From JAVJSU01 sp040219275 (GTDB taxonomy: Bacteria > Chloroflexota > Anaerolineae > Aggregatilineales > Phototrophicaceae), in the NCBI GenBank assembly GCA_040219275.1, contig JAVJSU010000024.1, positions 124,001 to 188,000 of the forward strand: DNA of 64,000 bases. The letters are read 5' to 3'. How positions within the stretch are numbered: the stretch's first letter is position 1; each line of letters opens with the position of its first letter. The position numbers and the translations under genes are program-made. This document shows positions 40,917 to 49,478 of the stretch, piece after piece. The notes under the pieces were generated by a model, which had not been told where the DNA came from, searched no databases, and was given only the letters and a program-made list of their open reading frames with translations.

Positions 40917-40952
40917 TGTCGGGGTGACGGGATTCGAACCCATGACCTCTTA
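40917..40952 (-). repeat. attR: 36-bp repeat completing tRNA-Pro
   Basis: Identical to 3457-3492. Here the phage-derived sequence rebuilds the tRNA 3' half, so the tRNA stays functional in the lysogen. Confidence 0.92.
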
Positions 40953-40992
40953 CACCCCATGCAAGCGCGCTACCGGGCTGCGCCACACCCCG
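40919..40992 (-). tRNA. tRNA-Pro (anticodon GGG)
   Basis: On minus: acceptor CGGGGTG/CACCCCG, D arm GCGC/GCGC, anticodon stem CTTGC/GTAAG with loop ATGGGGT (anticodon GGG), T arm ATGGG/CCCGT with TTCGAAT loop, discriminator A. CCA is not encoded. It is the attachment site of the prophage. Confidence 0.95.
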
Positions 40993-41004
40993 AAATGTTT
41001 TTAC

Positions 41005-41033
41005 AGTATAGCCAACAAATTTTGCTGTGACAA
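41005..41033 (-). promoter_or_regulatory. tRNA-Pro promoter
   Basis: On minus: TTGTCA (41033-41028), 17-bp spacer, TATACT (41010-41005), 12 bp before the tRNA 5' end. Confidence 0.75.
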
Positions 41034-41137
41034 GACTCAACGTAGGTAATGCTTTGAGAATATTTAACAAACTATTGTTCATACATTGTTTACGCCTTTT
41101 GAATTGTGCATGATTTGTGAGAGAAGGGTAGGCGTTG

Positions 41138-41167
41138 TTGATACATAGGGTGAAGTTGTCGTATACT
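41138..41167 (+). promoter_or_regulatory. selD promoter
   Basis: TTGATA, 18-bp spacer, TATACT, about 47 bp before the selD start. Confidence 0.65.
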
Positions 41168-41213
41168 TAACGCATCTCTTAGTGCTTTAGTGAATAAGAT
41201 CGAGTATTAATAA

Positions 41214-42275
41214 ATGGCTAACTCAAAACAGGAAATCAAACTTACCGCACTCGCGTCTTGCGCGGGTTGAGCGGCTAAGTTTGGTCCCGGTGACCTGGCG
41301 CAAGTTTTGCGTCCGCTAAAGGGAATTTTCCCGCCTACAAATTATCCGCAGTTGCTGGTGGGGCTGGAGTCTCCTGATGATTCTGCGGTATATAAGCTCA
41401 CTGATGATCGTGCGATTATTTCAACGATGGATTTCTTTCCACCTGTTGTTGATGATCCCTATGATTTTGGCGCGATTGCCGCCGCCAATGCGCTGAGCGA
41501 TGTATACGCTATGGGTGGTGAGCCGATCATGGCGATAAATCTGGTCGCATTCCCTGATGGGCTAGACCACGCGATTCTCGCGGAAATTTTGCGAGGTGGT
41601 GCTGAGAAGGCATTGGAAGCCGGTGTTGTTATCGCCGGAGGTCATACAGTTTCAGATAAGGAACCAAAATATGGTTTATCTGTAACAGGGCAGGTGCATC
41701 CAGAAAAGATTATTACGAAGGGCGGCGCGCTACCCGGCGATAAACTGATTTTGACCAAGTCACTTGGTACGGGTGTGATTACGACCGCTTTGAAGAATGA
41801 CCGTGTTCGGCAGTCTCATCTGGATGCCGCAGTAGCGAGTATGAAGCGTTTGAATAAAGATGCGGCGATGGCGGTGCGAGATTTTGACGTGCACGCGATG
41901 ACGGACATTACTGGATATGGTTTGCTGGGTCATGCCTATGAGATGGCTAATGCGGGATCAGTAGATTTTAGATTTTTGTTTCAAAAATTCAATTGGATAG
42001 AAGGCGCATTGACTTACGCTGAACAGGATATTTTCCCTGGCGGTATGGGGCGAAATCAAGACTATTTTGGGCAATGGGTAACGTTCGAGGGTGATTTCAC
42101 AGATTACCAGAGGAATTTACTGTATGATCCGCAGACATCAGGTGGTTTATTAATCGCTGTGTCGGAAGATGTTGCTGAGGCACTTCTTGATCGATTAATT
42201 GCAAGTGGGGATACTGTAAGCAGTATTGTAGGCGAAGTTCAACCCGGTAATGGAAACCTAGAAATCGTGCGTTGA
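41214..42275 (+). CDS. selD: Selenophosphate synthetase, selenocysteine-containing
   Basis: 353 codons from ATG 41214, with in-frame TGA at 41268-41270 (codon 19). Context is SCAG-U-AAKFGPGDL, the exact place where SelD has its catalytic Cys or Sec followed by the essential Lys. Downstream the family continues: DSAVYKLTDDRAIISTMDFFPPVVDDP, VIAGGHTVSDKEPKYGLSVTG, LTKSLGTGVITTALK, MTDITGYGLLGHAYEM, DPQTSGGLLIAV. It makes selenophosphate from selenide and ATP. Gene finders that stop at TGA would begin it near 41307 and lose the active site. Confidence 0.93.
41257..41305 (+). promoter_or_regulatory. Candidate bacterial SECIS element in selD
   Basis: Outer arms TTGCGC (41257-41262) and GCGCAA (41300-41305) enclose the UGA and an apical hairpin GGTC-CCGGT-GACC (41284-41296), 13 nt after the UGA. 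This is the geometry required by SelB; structure is drawn by eye. Confidence 0.6.
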
Positions 42276-42300
42276 TATATTTTAAATAGGAACGTTTATT

Positions 42301-42711
42301 ATGGAAGACGAAACAAGACAGGGTTATGGTTTTTCCACAGATATGTTCGTCACCCGTAAGGCTAACGGCGAATCGGTCATTGTGGGGGGTACGTCTGCGG
42401 ATACATCGCGTTGGATACGTATTTTGTCTCATCGTGCCGCGCAATTGCTCCTGTCTCAGATGACTCAAATGCTACATCCAGAGAAAGTATCAGGCATTAC
42501 CGGCGCAATGATGACCGCCCCGATGCGGGACGCGAATCGCCCTACCATTACAACCCACATGGATGTTGATAAATTGACTGATGAGGACGGATTTAATATT
42601 ACAGGGTGGGCGGGCGATAAGCGATGGGATGCGAATCTGACACCGGAGGAAGTTGAACGCTTCTGGACGGCGCTATCCGTTGCTCTAGATCCAAAGGGTA
42701 AGATGCAATAA
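42301..42711 (+). CDS. Conserved hypothetical protein
   Basis: 136 aa, directly after selD. Mixed beta-alpha (MFVTRKANGESVIVGGTSADTSRWIRILSHRAAQLLLSQMTQML) with THMDVDKLTDEDGFNITGWAGDKRWDANLTPEEVERFWTAL. No domain recognised. Probably cotranscribed with selD (25-bp gap); ends at a terminator. Confidence 0.55.
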   Translation: MEDETRQGYGFSTDMFVTRKANGESVIVGGTSADTSRWIRILSHRAAQLLLSQMTQMLHPEKVSGITGAMMTAPMRDANRPTITTHMDVDKLTDEDGFNITGWAGDKRWDANLTPEEVERFWTALSVALDPKGKMQ

Positions 42712-42772
42712 AGCCATCTTAATTCGTCGGCGATGAATATGCGCTTTAGTTTGAATAATATTTGTCATTCTT

Positions 42773-42802
42773 AGAGGAACAGTATTAAGCTGTTCCTTTT
42801 GC
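42773..42802 (+). terminator. Rho-independent terminator
   Basis: AGGAACAG, 7-nt loop, CTGTTCCT, TTT. Confidence 0.8.
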
Positions 42803-42880
42803 TTTGAAATGGAAACTGTACTACTATCATAATTAGGTAAATTAGTTTGTTTTTGGTTTATGTACCCTCAGGAGGTTTAG

Positions 42881-45013
42881 ATGGCATCTGTTCCCAAGCC
42901 AAGCACTGCGGGGCAAGGTACGACCGCAACCATTACTACACGCTCAAATTACGTCAATATCAGAACAGGTCCCGGTACTGAATATACTGATATCGGCGAT
43001 ATTTTGAATGGTTCGACTGTTGTTTACTATCCGGGATCGAAAACGGCTAGTGGTTGGGTTTGGGTTGAACAACAAAGCCTTGTCGGGTGGATTTCTACCG
43101 GTGTTGTTACATTTACTGAAGTCAGTACCCCACCATCTGGTGGTAATACGACACCAACGCCCTATGATGGTCAGATTGGCATGTGGCATTGGAAGGGACA
43201 GGCGATCCCTGAAAATACGATTGAAGAGTTTATCGCCAATATGAAGCGTCGTGCGCCCAACGTCAAACAAATTTGGGTAAAAGTTGGAGATGGAAATTCC
43301 TGGCAGGGCAATTTTGATAATGACCCCGATATGGCGGTTAACGGTCCTGCTGATGTTGACCGCTGGGTACAGGCACTTTCGCGCAATGGTCTGGAATTCC
43401 ACGCATGGTGTGTGCTTAAAGGTGTAGACATCGCGGGCGAGGCGGATATCATCGCCAAAACATGCCAGCGCCCCGGCGTAAAGTCTATGATACTTGATGT
43501 TGAACCGTATGATGGCTATTGGGAAGCCGGCAGTGGTCCCATTCGTCCGTTGATGACCAATGTACGTCAGCAAATCGGAAGTAGCTTTCATATCGGGCTA
43601 GGTGTGGATCCACGGCGTGTTCATTACAACAGTGTTTATCCCGCTGAATGGCTCCCGTTCATTAACAGCGTCCATACCATGAGTTATTGGACGACTTTCC
43701 GCCGTCCGGTAGATGATGTGATTGATGAGACATATGCGGTCTGGGGAAATTATGGTCGTCCCATTATTCCCATCTTGCAGGGTACGGCACCCGCTTCTGA
43801 GCAGGAGCAAGCATTTAACCGCGTGACACAACGCTACGGTGCGAAAGCTGTTAGTTGGTGGCGCTATGGTGTAATCAACACATTCGACTCGGTGAATAAA
43901 CCGATTGTGATTGATACGACACCAACTGTTCCGGGGAGTGATGACCAACCGTTGCCCGGTACAGAGTTTGGGATTCAAAACCTCATCAAGGTCGGTCAGG
44001 ACGATTATCGGAGTGGGACTTATACAGGTCGTCAGGAATTTACGACGATTCAAGGCACGTACGGGTGGAACTTTGCCTATAAATCAACTGTAGAACGCTC
44101 CAGTACAGTTTGGGCGGAGTGGAAGACGGATTTACCTGCGTCCGGCATGTATCAAATTGCCGTTTTCGTCCCCTCAACTCATGCGACGACGCGCCGCGCA
44201 CGGTATAAGATACATGGTATTCGTGGTACTACAACCGAGGTGGTTGTGGATATTAATCAGTCGAAATATCATGATGAATGGGTGCCACTCGGAATTTTTG
44301 ATCTTGTAAAAGGTGCACCGAATGCAGGTAAAGTCTTCTTGAATGATGTCACTGGCGAGAGTGATAAAGAAATTGCTTTCGATGCCGTTCGCTTACGTCA
44401 GGTACTTGCCGTAACGAACCCGCCGCCGACAACGGGTGGTGGAACCGGACCGGATGTTATCAACGGTGTATACGTCGCTGATGGGTTCGATTCTCCTGTT
44501 GGTACAGATGCTGAACGTCGCGGTAGTCAAGTATGGCCGTCTGGATGGCGTGATGCCAGCCCATACGCAAAGTTATACTTTATTGGTACGCCGCAAGAAG
44601 CCTATCATACAGGTGCGGATTTAAACTGGGGTGCGGCAGGAAATTCCGATATTGGTCAGCCAGTTTATAGTTCTGCGAGCGGTGTTGTAGTTTATCAGCA
44701 AACGCTTAATCCATGGGGTAATTTGACGATCATAAAGCATGATCCATTGAAAGTTACTTCAGGGCATAAGTATTACACGCGCTTTGGGCATATGCAGAAT
44801 GTGACCGTTAAAGTAGGTGATCGTGTTAAGCGCGGGCAAAAGATTGGTGAAATTGGTACCGGTGGCGGGCGTTTCATCGCTCATTTGCATTTTGATGTTG
44901 TTCGTACCACAGTGCTTGATACAAAACCCGGTGATTGGCCCGGCAAGGACTTGAACCGGCTTTTAATACATTACGTTGATCCCAAGGAATTTATTCGCCA
45001 GAATCGCCCATAA
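42881..45013 (+). CDS. SH3/glycosidase-like/golvesin-like/M23 cell-wall hydrolase without signal peptide
   Basis: 710 aa. Start at ATG 42881 is fixed by AGGAGG 6 bp upstream. Residues ~18-85: SH3b (YVNIRTGPGTEYTDIGDI). ~95-345: TIM-barrel-like (QIGMWHWKG, LDVEPYDGYW, HTMSYWTTF), recalling GH25/DUF4015-type folds. ~385-510: golvesin/xanthan-lyase-like beta domain ending IAFDAVRL. ~575-690: M23 endopeptidase with HTGADLN (His, Asp zinc ligands) and HLHFD (HxH). No secretion signal at the N-terminus, which is odd for such an enzyme; export may depend on lysis or a dedicated system. Confidence 0.85.
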   Translation: MASVPKPSTAGQGTTATITTRSNYVNIRTGPGTEYTDIGDILNGSTVVYYPGSKTASGWVWVEQQSLVGWISTGVVTFTEVSTPPSGGNTTPTPYDGQIGMWHWKGQAIPENTIEEFIANMKRRAPNVKQIWVKVGDGNSWQGNFDNDPDMAVNGPADVDRWVQALSRNGLEFHAWCVLKGVDIAGEADIIAKTCQRPGVKSMILDVEPYDGYWEAGSGPIRPLMTNVRQQIGSSFHIGLGVDPRRVHYNSVYPAEWLPFINSVHTMSYWTTFRRPVDDVIDETYAVWGNYGRPIIPILQGTAPASEQEQAFNRVTQRYGAKAVSWWRYGVINTFDSVNKPIVIDTTPTVPGSDDQPLPGTEFGIQNLIKVGQDDYRSGTYTGRQEFTTIQGTYGWNFAYKSTVERSSTVWAEWKTDLPASGMYQIAVFVPSTHATTRRARYKIHGIRGTTTEVVVDINQSKYHDEWVPLGIFDLVKGAPNAGKVFLNDVTGESDKEIAFDAVRLRQVLAVTNPPPTTGGGTGPDVINGVYVADGFDSPVGTDAERRGSQVWPSGWRDASPYAKLYFIGTPQEAYHTGADLNWGAAGNSDIGQPVYSSASGVVVYQQTLNPWGNLTIIKHDPLKVTSGHKYYTRFGHMQNVTVKVGDRVKRGQKIGEIGTGGGRFIAHLHFDVVRTTVLDTKPGDWPGKDLNRLLIHYVDPKEFIRQNRP

Positions 45014-45035
45014 GCTACGTGTATCTATTTGATTA

Positions 45036-45076
45036 TAAAAAGACGCTTCAGCCAATAAAGAAGCGTCTTTCTTATT
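45036..45076. terminator. Terminator, probably bidirectional
   Basis: AAAGACGCTTC and GAAGCGTCTTT arms with A and T runs on either side; between convergent genes. Confidence 0.8.
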
Positions 45077-45119
45077 AACTTATTCAGGTAAGTTGCGTCG
45101 ATCTGTCACCGTCTATTCT

Positions 45120-45446
45120 TTAGAACAGTCCCCAATCATCTGCCGCGCCGTCTTCCATCATGCTTGGGTCCCACATCTCAAGACCCATTTCGATAGTGGT
45201 TGGTACTTCAAGAAATTCCTGTGCAGTGCGACGGGTTTGTTCCAGCAATTGTGGTGCATAGGGGCAGAATGGGGTGGTCATAATCATGTTAACGTGGGCG
45301 CGGTCTTCGTTAATGTCTACATCACGGACTAGCCCAAGTTCGACGACATTCATGCCAATTTCAGGATCAATGACAACCCGCAGAGCTTCATAGAGTCCTT
45401 CTTCCTTGCTCTGGACAGGTGTGTTATTCTGGGTTTCTTCGCTCAT
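45120..45446 (-). CDS. MIP18/SufT-like iron-sulfur assembly protein
   Basis: 108 aa from ATG 45446 (AAGGAA upstream; an upstream TTG adds six residues). LYEALRVVIDPEIGMNVVELGLVRDVDINEDRAHVNMIMTTPFCPYAPQLLEQTRRTAQEF is the DUF59/MIP18 fold with DPE motif and the conserved Cys in TTPFCP. Such proteins help deliver Fe-S clusters. Divergent from the suf operon, which supports this. Confidence 0.88.
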   Translation of the reverse strand: MSEETQNNTPVQSKEEGLYEALRVVIDPEIGMNVVELGLVRDVDINEDRAHVNMIMTTPFCPYAPQLLEQTRRTAQEFLEVPTTIEMGLEMWDPSMMEDGAADDWGLF

Positions 45447-45584
45447 AAGTAATTTCCTTAGCACTTAGTGGCTTACTTTTACTGGATGGTAGCACACGTT
45501 TTTGTCGTGGTCAATTTTTCAAATGTACATCTTTTAAATAGATGATAGTTTCCTGAGTAATTTTTATGGTCTTCATCATCATTA

Positions 45585-45639
45585 TTGACTCGCTTAGGGG
45601 GGGCTGATATACTAACTTCAGATCAATACCTGTGGGTAT
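45585..45639 (+). promoter_or_regulatory. suf operon promoter and candidate operator
   Basis: TTGACT (45585-45590), 17-bp spacer, extended TGA-TATACT (45608-45613). Just downstream, ATACC-TGTG-GGTAT (45626-45639) is a perfect 5-bp inverted repeat that could bind an Fe-S-responsive regulator; no regulator gene is next to it. Confidence 0.62.
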
Positions 45640-45697
45640 GAATAAAACTTAACAGGCATTAAAACTACAAAAAATCTACGAGGAGGATGTTCCCCAT

Positions 45698-46477
45698 ATG
45701 GGCGCAACACTAGAAATTCGAAATCTACACGCTCGTGTAGAAGGTGAAGAAAAAGAAATTCTACGCGGTGTCGATTTAACCATTAAACAGGGCGAGGTTC
45801 ATGCCTTGATGGGTCCGAATGGTTCGGGCAAGAGCACCTTAGCGAATGTGCTGGCGGGTAATCCTGCTTATGAAGTAACCGAAGGTGAAATCCTTTTTGA
45901 TGGTGAAGACTTGCTTGAAATGGATCCCGATGTACGTAGCCGCGCCGGTGTATTCCTGGCATTTCAATATCCGGTAGCCATTCCAGGTATTACACTTGCC
46001 AATTTCCTGCGCCATGCCATAAATGCGCGGGTAAAGGAAGAAGATCCTGAAAGTAAAGGGATGCCCATTCCCAAATTCACCAAGATGATGCGCGAAAAGA
46101 TGAATCAGTTGAAGATGGATCATAGCTTCGCTGGACGTTACCTGAACGAAGGCTTTAGCGGCGGCGAGAAGAAACGCGCAGAAATTCTACAGATGGCGGT
46201 GCTTGAACCCAAGATTGCCGTTCTGGATGAAACCGATTCCGGTTTAGATATTGATGCGCTTCGTATTGTCTCCGAAGGCGTAAACACGCTCAAAGGTCCT
46301 GATCTTGGCGTTTTGGTGATTACCCACTACCAACGCATTTTGAATTACATTAAACCTGAGTTCGTACATATCATGTTTGAGGGGCGTTTGGTGGAAAATG
46401 CTGGTCCCGAATTGGCGCTTAAATTAGAAGAATCCGGTTACGACTGGATCCGCGAGAAGTATGCAGTTTCCGAATAA
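45698..46477 (+). CDS. sufC: Fe-S assembly ATPase SufC
   Basis: 259 aa. ABC ATPase: Walker A GPNGSGKST, signature GFSGGEKKRAEILQM, Walker B IAVLDETDSGLDIDAL, H-loop VITHYQRIL. SufC drives the SufBCD scaffold in the cytoplasm. Strong GAGGAGG ribosome site; first gene of the operon. Confidence 0.96.
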   Translation: MGATLEIRNLHARVEGEEKEILRGVDLTIKQGEVHALMGPNGSGKSTLANVLAGNPAYEVTEGEILFDGEDLLEMDPDVRSRAGVFLAFQYPVAIPGITLANFLRHAINARVKEEDPESKGMPIPKFTKMMREKMNQLKMDHSFAGRYLNEGFSGGEKKRAEILQMAVLEPKIAVLDETDSGLDIDALRIVSEGVNTLKGPDLGVLVITHYQRILNYIKPEFVHIMFEGRLVENAGPELALKLEESGYDWIREKYAVSE

Positions 46478-46504
46478 ACAATTCATTGAGGGGTGAACGA
46501 CCAA

Positions 46505-47959
46505 ATGGTTGATTTAGTACCAAGTGAAAAGCAATTAACAGTAGAAGAATCTGAATTACGCGACGTTCGTGGCGATTATGATACAACATATGGTTTCCAT
46601 GACGACGACGTGAATTATAGTTTCCATAGTGAAAAAGGTCTGGATGCAGATTTTGTGCGCGAGATCAGCAAGATGAAGAACGAACCTCAGTGGATGACTG
46701 ACTTTCGTGTACAGGCATATGAGCATTTTGTCTCACGCCCTACGCCACAGTGGGGTGGTGGTGGTCTGCTGAACGATATTGACTTTGATGATATTTACTA
46801 CTTCGTGCGTGCGACCGATAAAGCTGGTCGTACATGGGATGAAGTGCCGCCAGAGATTAAAGATACTTTTGATCGACTCGGCATTCCTGAAGCAGAAGCT
46901 AAGTTCTTGCAAGGTGTAAGCGCACAATACGATTCCGAATCCGTTTATCATAATGTCCGCCAGGATCTTGAAGACAAAGGCGTGATCTTTATGGATATGG
47001 ATAGCGCGATGCGTGAACATCCCGATCTTATCAAAGAATACTTCGGCAAGATTATCCCGTACAATGACAATAAATTTGCGGCATTGAACACGGCTGTTTG
47101 GTCTGGTGGGTCATTCATCTATGTACCGCCAGGTGTGCGTGTCGATATGCCGTTGCAAGCCTACTTCCGCATCAATACACAGAATATGGGTCAATTTGAA
47201 CGTACGCTGATTATTGTGGACGAAGGCGCTTATGTGCATTATGTTGAAGGCTGTACTGCTCCGACGTATAGCACAAATAGTTTGCATAGTGCTGTTGTCG
47301 AAATCATCGTCAAAGAAGGTGGACGTTGCCGCTATACGACCATTCAGAACTGGTCAAATAACGTGTATAACCTCGTGACGAAGCGTGCAGAAGCCTATAA
47401 AAACGCCACTATGGAATGGGTTGACGCGAATCTCGGCAGTAAACTCACAATGAAATACCCGGCAGTCATCCTCAAAGAAGAGGGCGCACACGGTGAAGTT
47501 TTGTCTATTGCCTTTGCAGGTAAAGGACAGCATCAGGATGCCGGTGCAAAGATCACACATCTCGCGTCCAACACTACGAGCCGTATTATTAGCAAATCCA
47601 TTGGTAAAGATGGCGGACGTGGTAGCTATCGTGGATTGCTGAAAATCGTCGAAGGTGCGGAAAATTGTAAGAGTAACGTGGTTTGTGATGCGTTATTATT
47701 GGACGAGCATAGCCGTTCCGATACCTACCCGTACATCGAGATTGAAGCGCAAAAAGTAACGATGGGGCATGAGGCTTCCGTCAGTAAAGTTGGTGAAGAT
47801 CAGCTTTTCTACTTGATGAGTCGTGGTCTGAGCGAAGATGAAGCCAATGCGATGGTTGTGAACGGTTTCCTTGAGCCGTTGGTGAAGGAACTCCCGATGG
47901 AATATGCCATCGAGTTAAACCGTCTCATCCAGATTCAGCTAGAAGGTTCCATCGGCTAA
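46505..47959 (+). CDS. sufB: Fe-S scaffold protein SufB
   Basis: 484 aa from ATG 46505 (GAGGGGTG upstream; a GTG at 46493 is the alternative). Full-length SufB: NEPQWMTDFRVQAYEHF, YDSESVYHNVRQDLEDKGVIF, VWSGGSFIYVPPGVRVDMPLQAYFRIN, YVEGCTAPTYSTNSLHSAVVEI, C-terminal SDTYPYIEIEAQKVTMGHEASVSKVGEDQLFYLMSRGLSEDEA. Scaffold for cluster assembly together with SufC and SufD. Confidence 0.96.
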   Translation: MVDLVPSEKQLTVEESELRDVRGDYDTTYGFHDDDVNYSFHSEKGLDADFVREISKMKNEPQWMTDFRVQAYEHFVSRPTPQWGGGGLLNDIDFDDIYYFVRATDKAGRTWDEVPPEIKDTFDRLGIPEAEAKFLQGVSAQYDSESVYHNVRQDLEDKGVIFMDMDSAMREHPDLIKEYFGKIIPYNDNKFAALNTAVWSGGSFIYVPPGVRVDMPLQAYFRINTQNMGQFERTLIIVDEGAYVHYVEGCTAPTYSTNSLHSAVVEIIVKEGGRCRYTTIQNWSNNVYNLVTKRAEAYKNATMEWVDANLGSKLTMKYPAVILKEEGAHGEVLSIAFAGKGQHQDAGAKITHLASNTTSRIISKSIGKDGGRGSYRGLLKIVEGAENCKSNVVCDALLLDEHSRSDTYPYIEIEAQKVTMGHEASVSKVGEDQLFYLMSRGLSEDEANAMVVNGFLEPLVKELPMEYAIELNRLIQIQLEGSIG

Positions 47960-47983
47960 GGTAGGACACACAAAAATCATTTC

Positions 47984-48014
47984 GGTGAGGATGATCTCAT
48001 AGAGTGTCCTCACC
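47984..48014 (+). other. Intercistronic hairpin between sufB and sufD
   Basis: Perfect 8-bp arms GGTGAGGA and TCCTCACC with a 15-nt loop and no T-run. Possible mRNA processing or stability element that sets differential levels of SufB and SufD. Confidence 0.5.
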
Positions 48015-48052
48015 GTTCCACAAGTAAATTCAGCATTGAAGGAGAAAAATCT

Positions 48053-49390
48053 GTGGTTGCAGTAAGACGACGCTCAAGCGCGCCAGTTGCTCCCAGTTAC
48101 ACACAGGCGGATGTTGAAGCCCTGAGCAAGGCGAACAACGAGCCGCAATGGTTATTAGAGACGCGACTTGCTTCATGGGCAACATACGAGAGTTTGCCCA
48201 TGCCTACGACAAATGATGAAGATTGGCGGCGTACAGATTATCGCAGTATTCGCTGGGATGAAGCCGACAAACTCTTAAGTAATGATGATGCGAATGTAAA
48301 TGTTGTTCCAGCCTCTCGCCTAGAGCCGCTAATTGGCGAGGGCGAAGGTGGCAAGCTGATCTTCGTTGATGGTCAGATTGTCGCGTATGAGTTATCAGAA
48401 ACGTTGGCGCAAGAAGGTGTTATTTTTACCGACTTGCTCACCGCTTGTCGTGAACATGAAGACCTTGTTCGTGAAAACCTGATGACCAAAGCAGTTTTGC
48501 CAACAGATGGTAAATTTGCCGCATTAAATGGCGCAATGTGGACACACGGAGTATTCGTTTACATCCCGAAAAATAAAATTGCCGAACTCCCCCTGCATGT
48601 GGTGATGTATAACACCAAACCGGGGGCAACACTCGGTCATGTGCTGGTCGTCACGGATGAAAATTCACAGGCGACAATGCAGGTTGAATACGCATCAGCT
48701 GAGCTTGATACACAATCGAGCTATATTGGTGCGACTGAATTGCTCGTTGGCGATTACTCTAATCTGCGTTATGTGGCGTTGCAGGACTGGAATCGTGAGA
48801 CTTACGAATTTAGCCATCAGCGTGGACGTGTTGGACGTGACGGTGATCTTGATTGGATCGTCGGCGTGATGGGTTCACAGTTAACCAAAGCCTATCTTGA
48901 AATTGAGATTGACGGCTTGGGCGCGAATGCCCGTATGTCCGGCTTTTTCTTCGCCGATAAAGATCAGCATTTTGACCTTGATACCCAGCAAAATCATAAC
49001 GCTCCGTTAACCACATCCGATTTGCTGTTTAAGGGCGCGGGTAAAGACACGGCGCGTACCGTTTGGCAGGGGATGATTAAATCCTTGCCGAAGATGCAGA
49101 AGATTGACGGGTATCAGGTGTGTCGTAATTTGATGCTGAGTGATGACGTGCGTATGGACAGCATCCCCGGTTTGGAAATTGAAGCGGATGATGTTGCCTG
49201 CTCCCATGCGGCGACCTTTGGCACATTGGAAGAAGAACCGATCTTCTATCTGATGAGCCGCGGAATTACCCGAAAAGAAGCGCAATTGATGGTCATTGAT
49301 GGGTTCTTTGATGAATTGCTTCAACGAATTCCATTTGACCTCGTGCGTGATCGTCTGAAAGAATCTATCGAAGCTAAGATTTTAAGCTAA
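48053..49390 (+). CDS. sufD: Fe-S assembly protein SufD
   Basis: 445 aa, GTG start after GAAGGAG. SufD pattern: NNEPQWLLETRLASWATYESLPMPTTNDEDWRRTDYRSI, KFAALNGAMWTHGVFVYIPKNKIAELPLHVVMYN, and the C-terminal SDDVRMDSIPGLEIEADDVACSHAATFGTLEEEPIFYLMSRGITRKEAQLMVIDGFFDELLQRI. Partner of SufB. Confidence 0.95.
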   Translation: MVAVRRRSSAPVAPSYTQADVEALSKANNEPQWLLETRLASWATYESLPMPTTNDEDWRRTDYRSIRWDEADKLLSNDDANVNVVPASRLEPLIGEGEGGKLIFVDGQIVAYELSETLAQEGVIFTDLLTACREHEDLVRENLMTKAVLPTDGKFAALNGAMWTHGVFVYIPKNKIAELPLHVVMYNTKPGATLGHVLVVTDENSQATMQVEYASAELDTQSSYIGATELLVGDYSNLRYVALQDWNRETYEFSHQRGRVGRDGDLDWIVGVMGSQLTKAYLEIEIDGLGANARMSGFFFADKDQHFDLDTQQNHNAPLTTSDLLFKGAGKDTARTVWQGMIKSLPKMQKIDGYQVCRNLMLSDDVRMDSIPGLEIEADDVACSHAATFGTLEEEPIFYLMSRGITRKEAQLMVIDGFFDELLQRIPFDLVRDRLKESIEAKILS

Positions 49391-49416
49391 TCATCGCACA
49401 CCATAAGAGTGCTAAG

Positions 49417-49453
49417 AAAAAGACGTGTCATGATGATTCTGGCACGTCTTTTG
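49417..49453 (+). terminator. Internal terminator between sufD and sufS
   Basis: AAAAGACGTG-tCA and TGg-CACGTCTTTT arms. Placed inside the suf cluster, so it either attenuates expression of sufS-U or marks a second transcription unit. Confidence 0.65.
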
Positions 49454-49478
49454 TTACAATAGGGGAGATTGCAAAATT

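Larger units (their letters stand above)
3457..40952. mobile_element. Siphovirus prophage integrated in tRNA-Pro
   Basis: The element is bounded by identical 36-bp direct repeats (3457-3492 and 40917-40952) that equal the 3' half of tRNA-Pro. An integrase gene lies next to the left repeat. Inside are terminase, portal, capsid, connectors, tail tube, tape measure, Dit-like and Tal-like genes, replication and ParAB genes, and a Cro/C1-type regulator. One copy of the repeat subtracted, the integrated unit is 37,460 bp. All core modules are open reading frames without obvious disruption, so it may be intact, although no endolysin is recognised. Confidence 0.93.

Noticed and set aside
41268..41270. 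TGA as a nonsense mutation making selD a pseudogene
   Set aside because: It falls exactly on the catalytic Cys/Sec codon, the flanking SelD sequence is intact and a SECIS-like hairpin follows.
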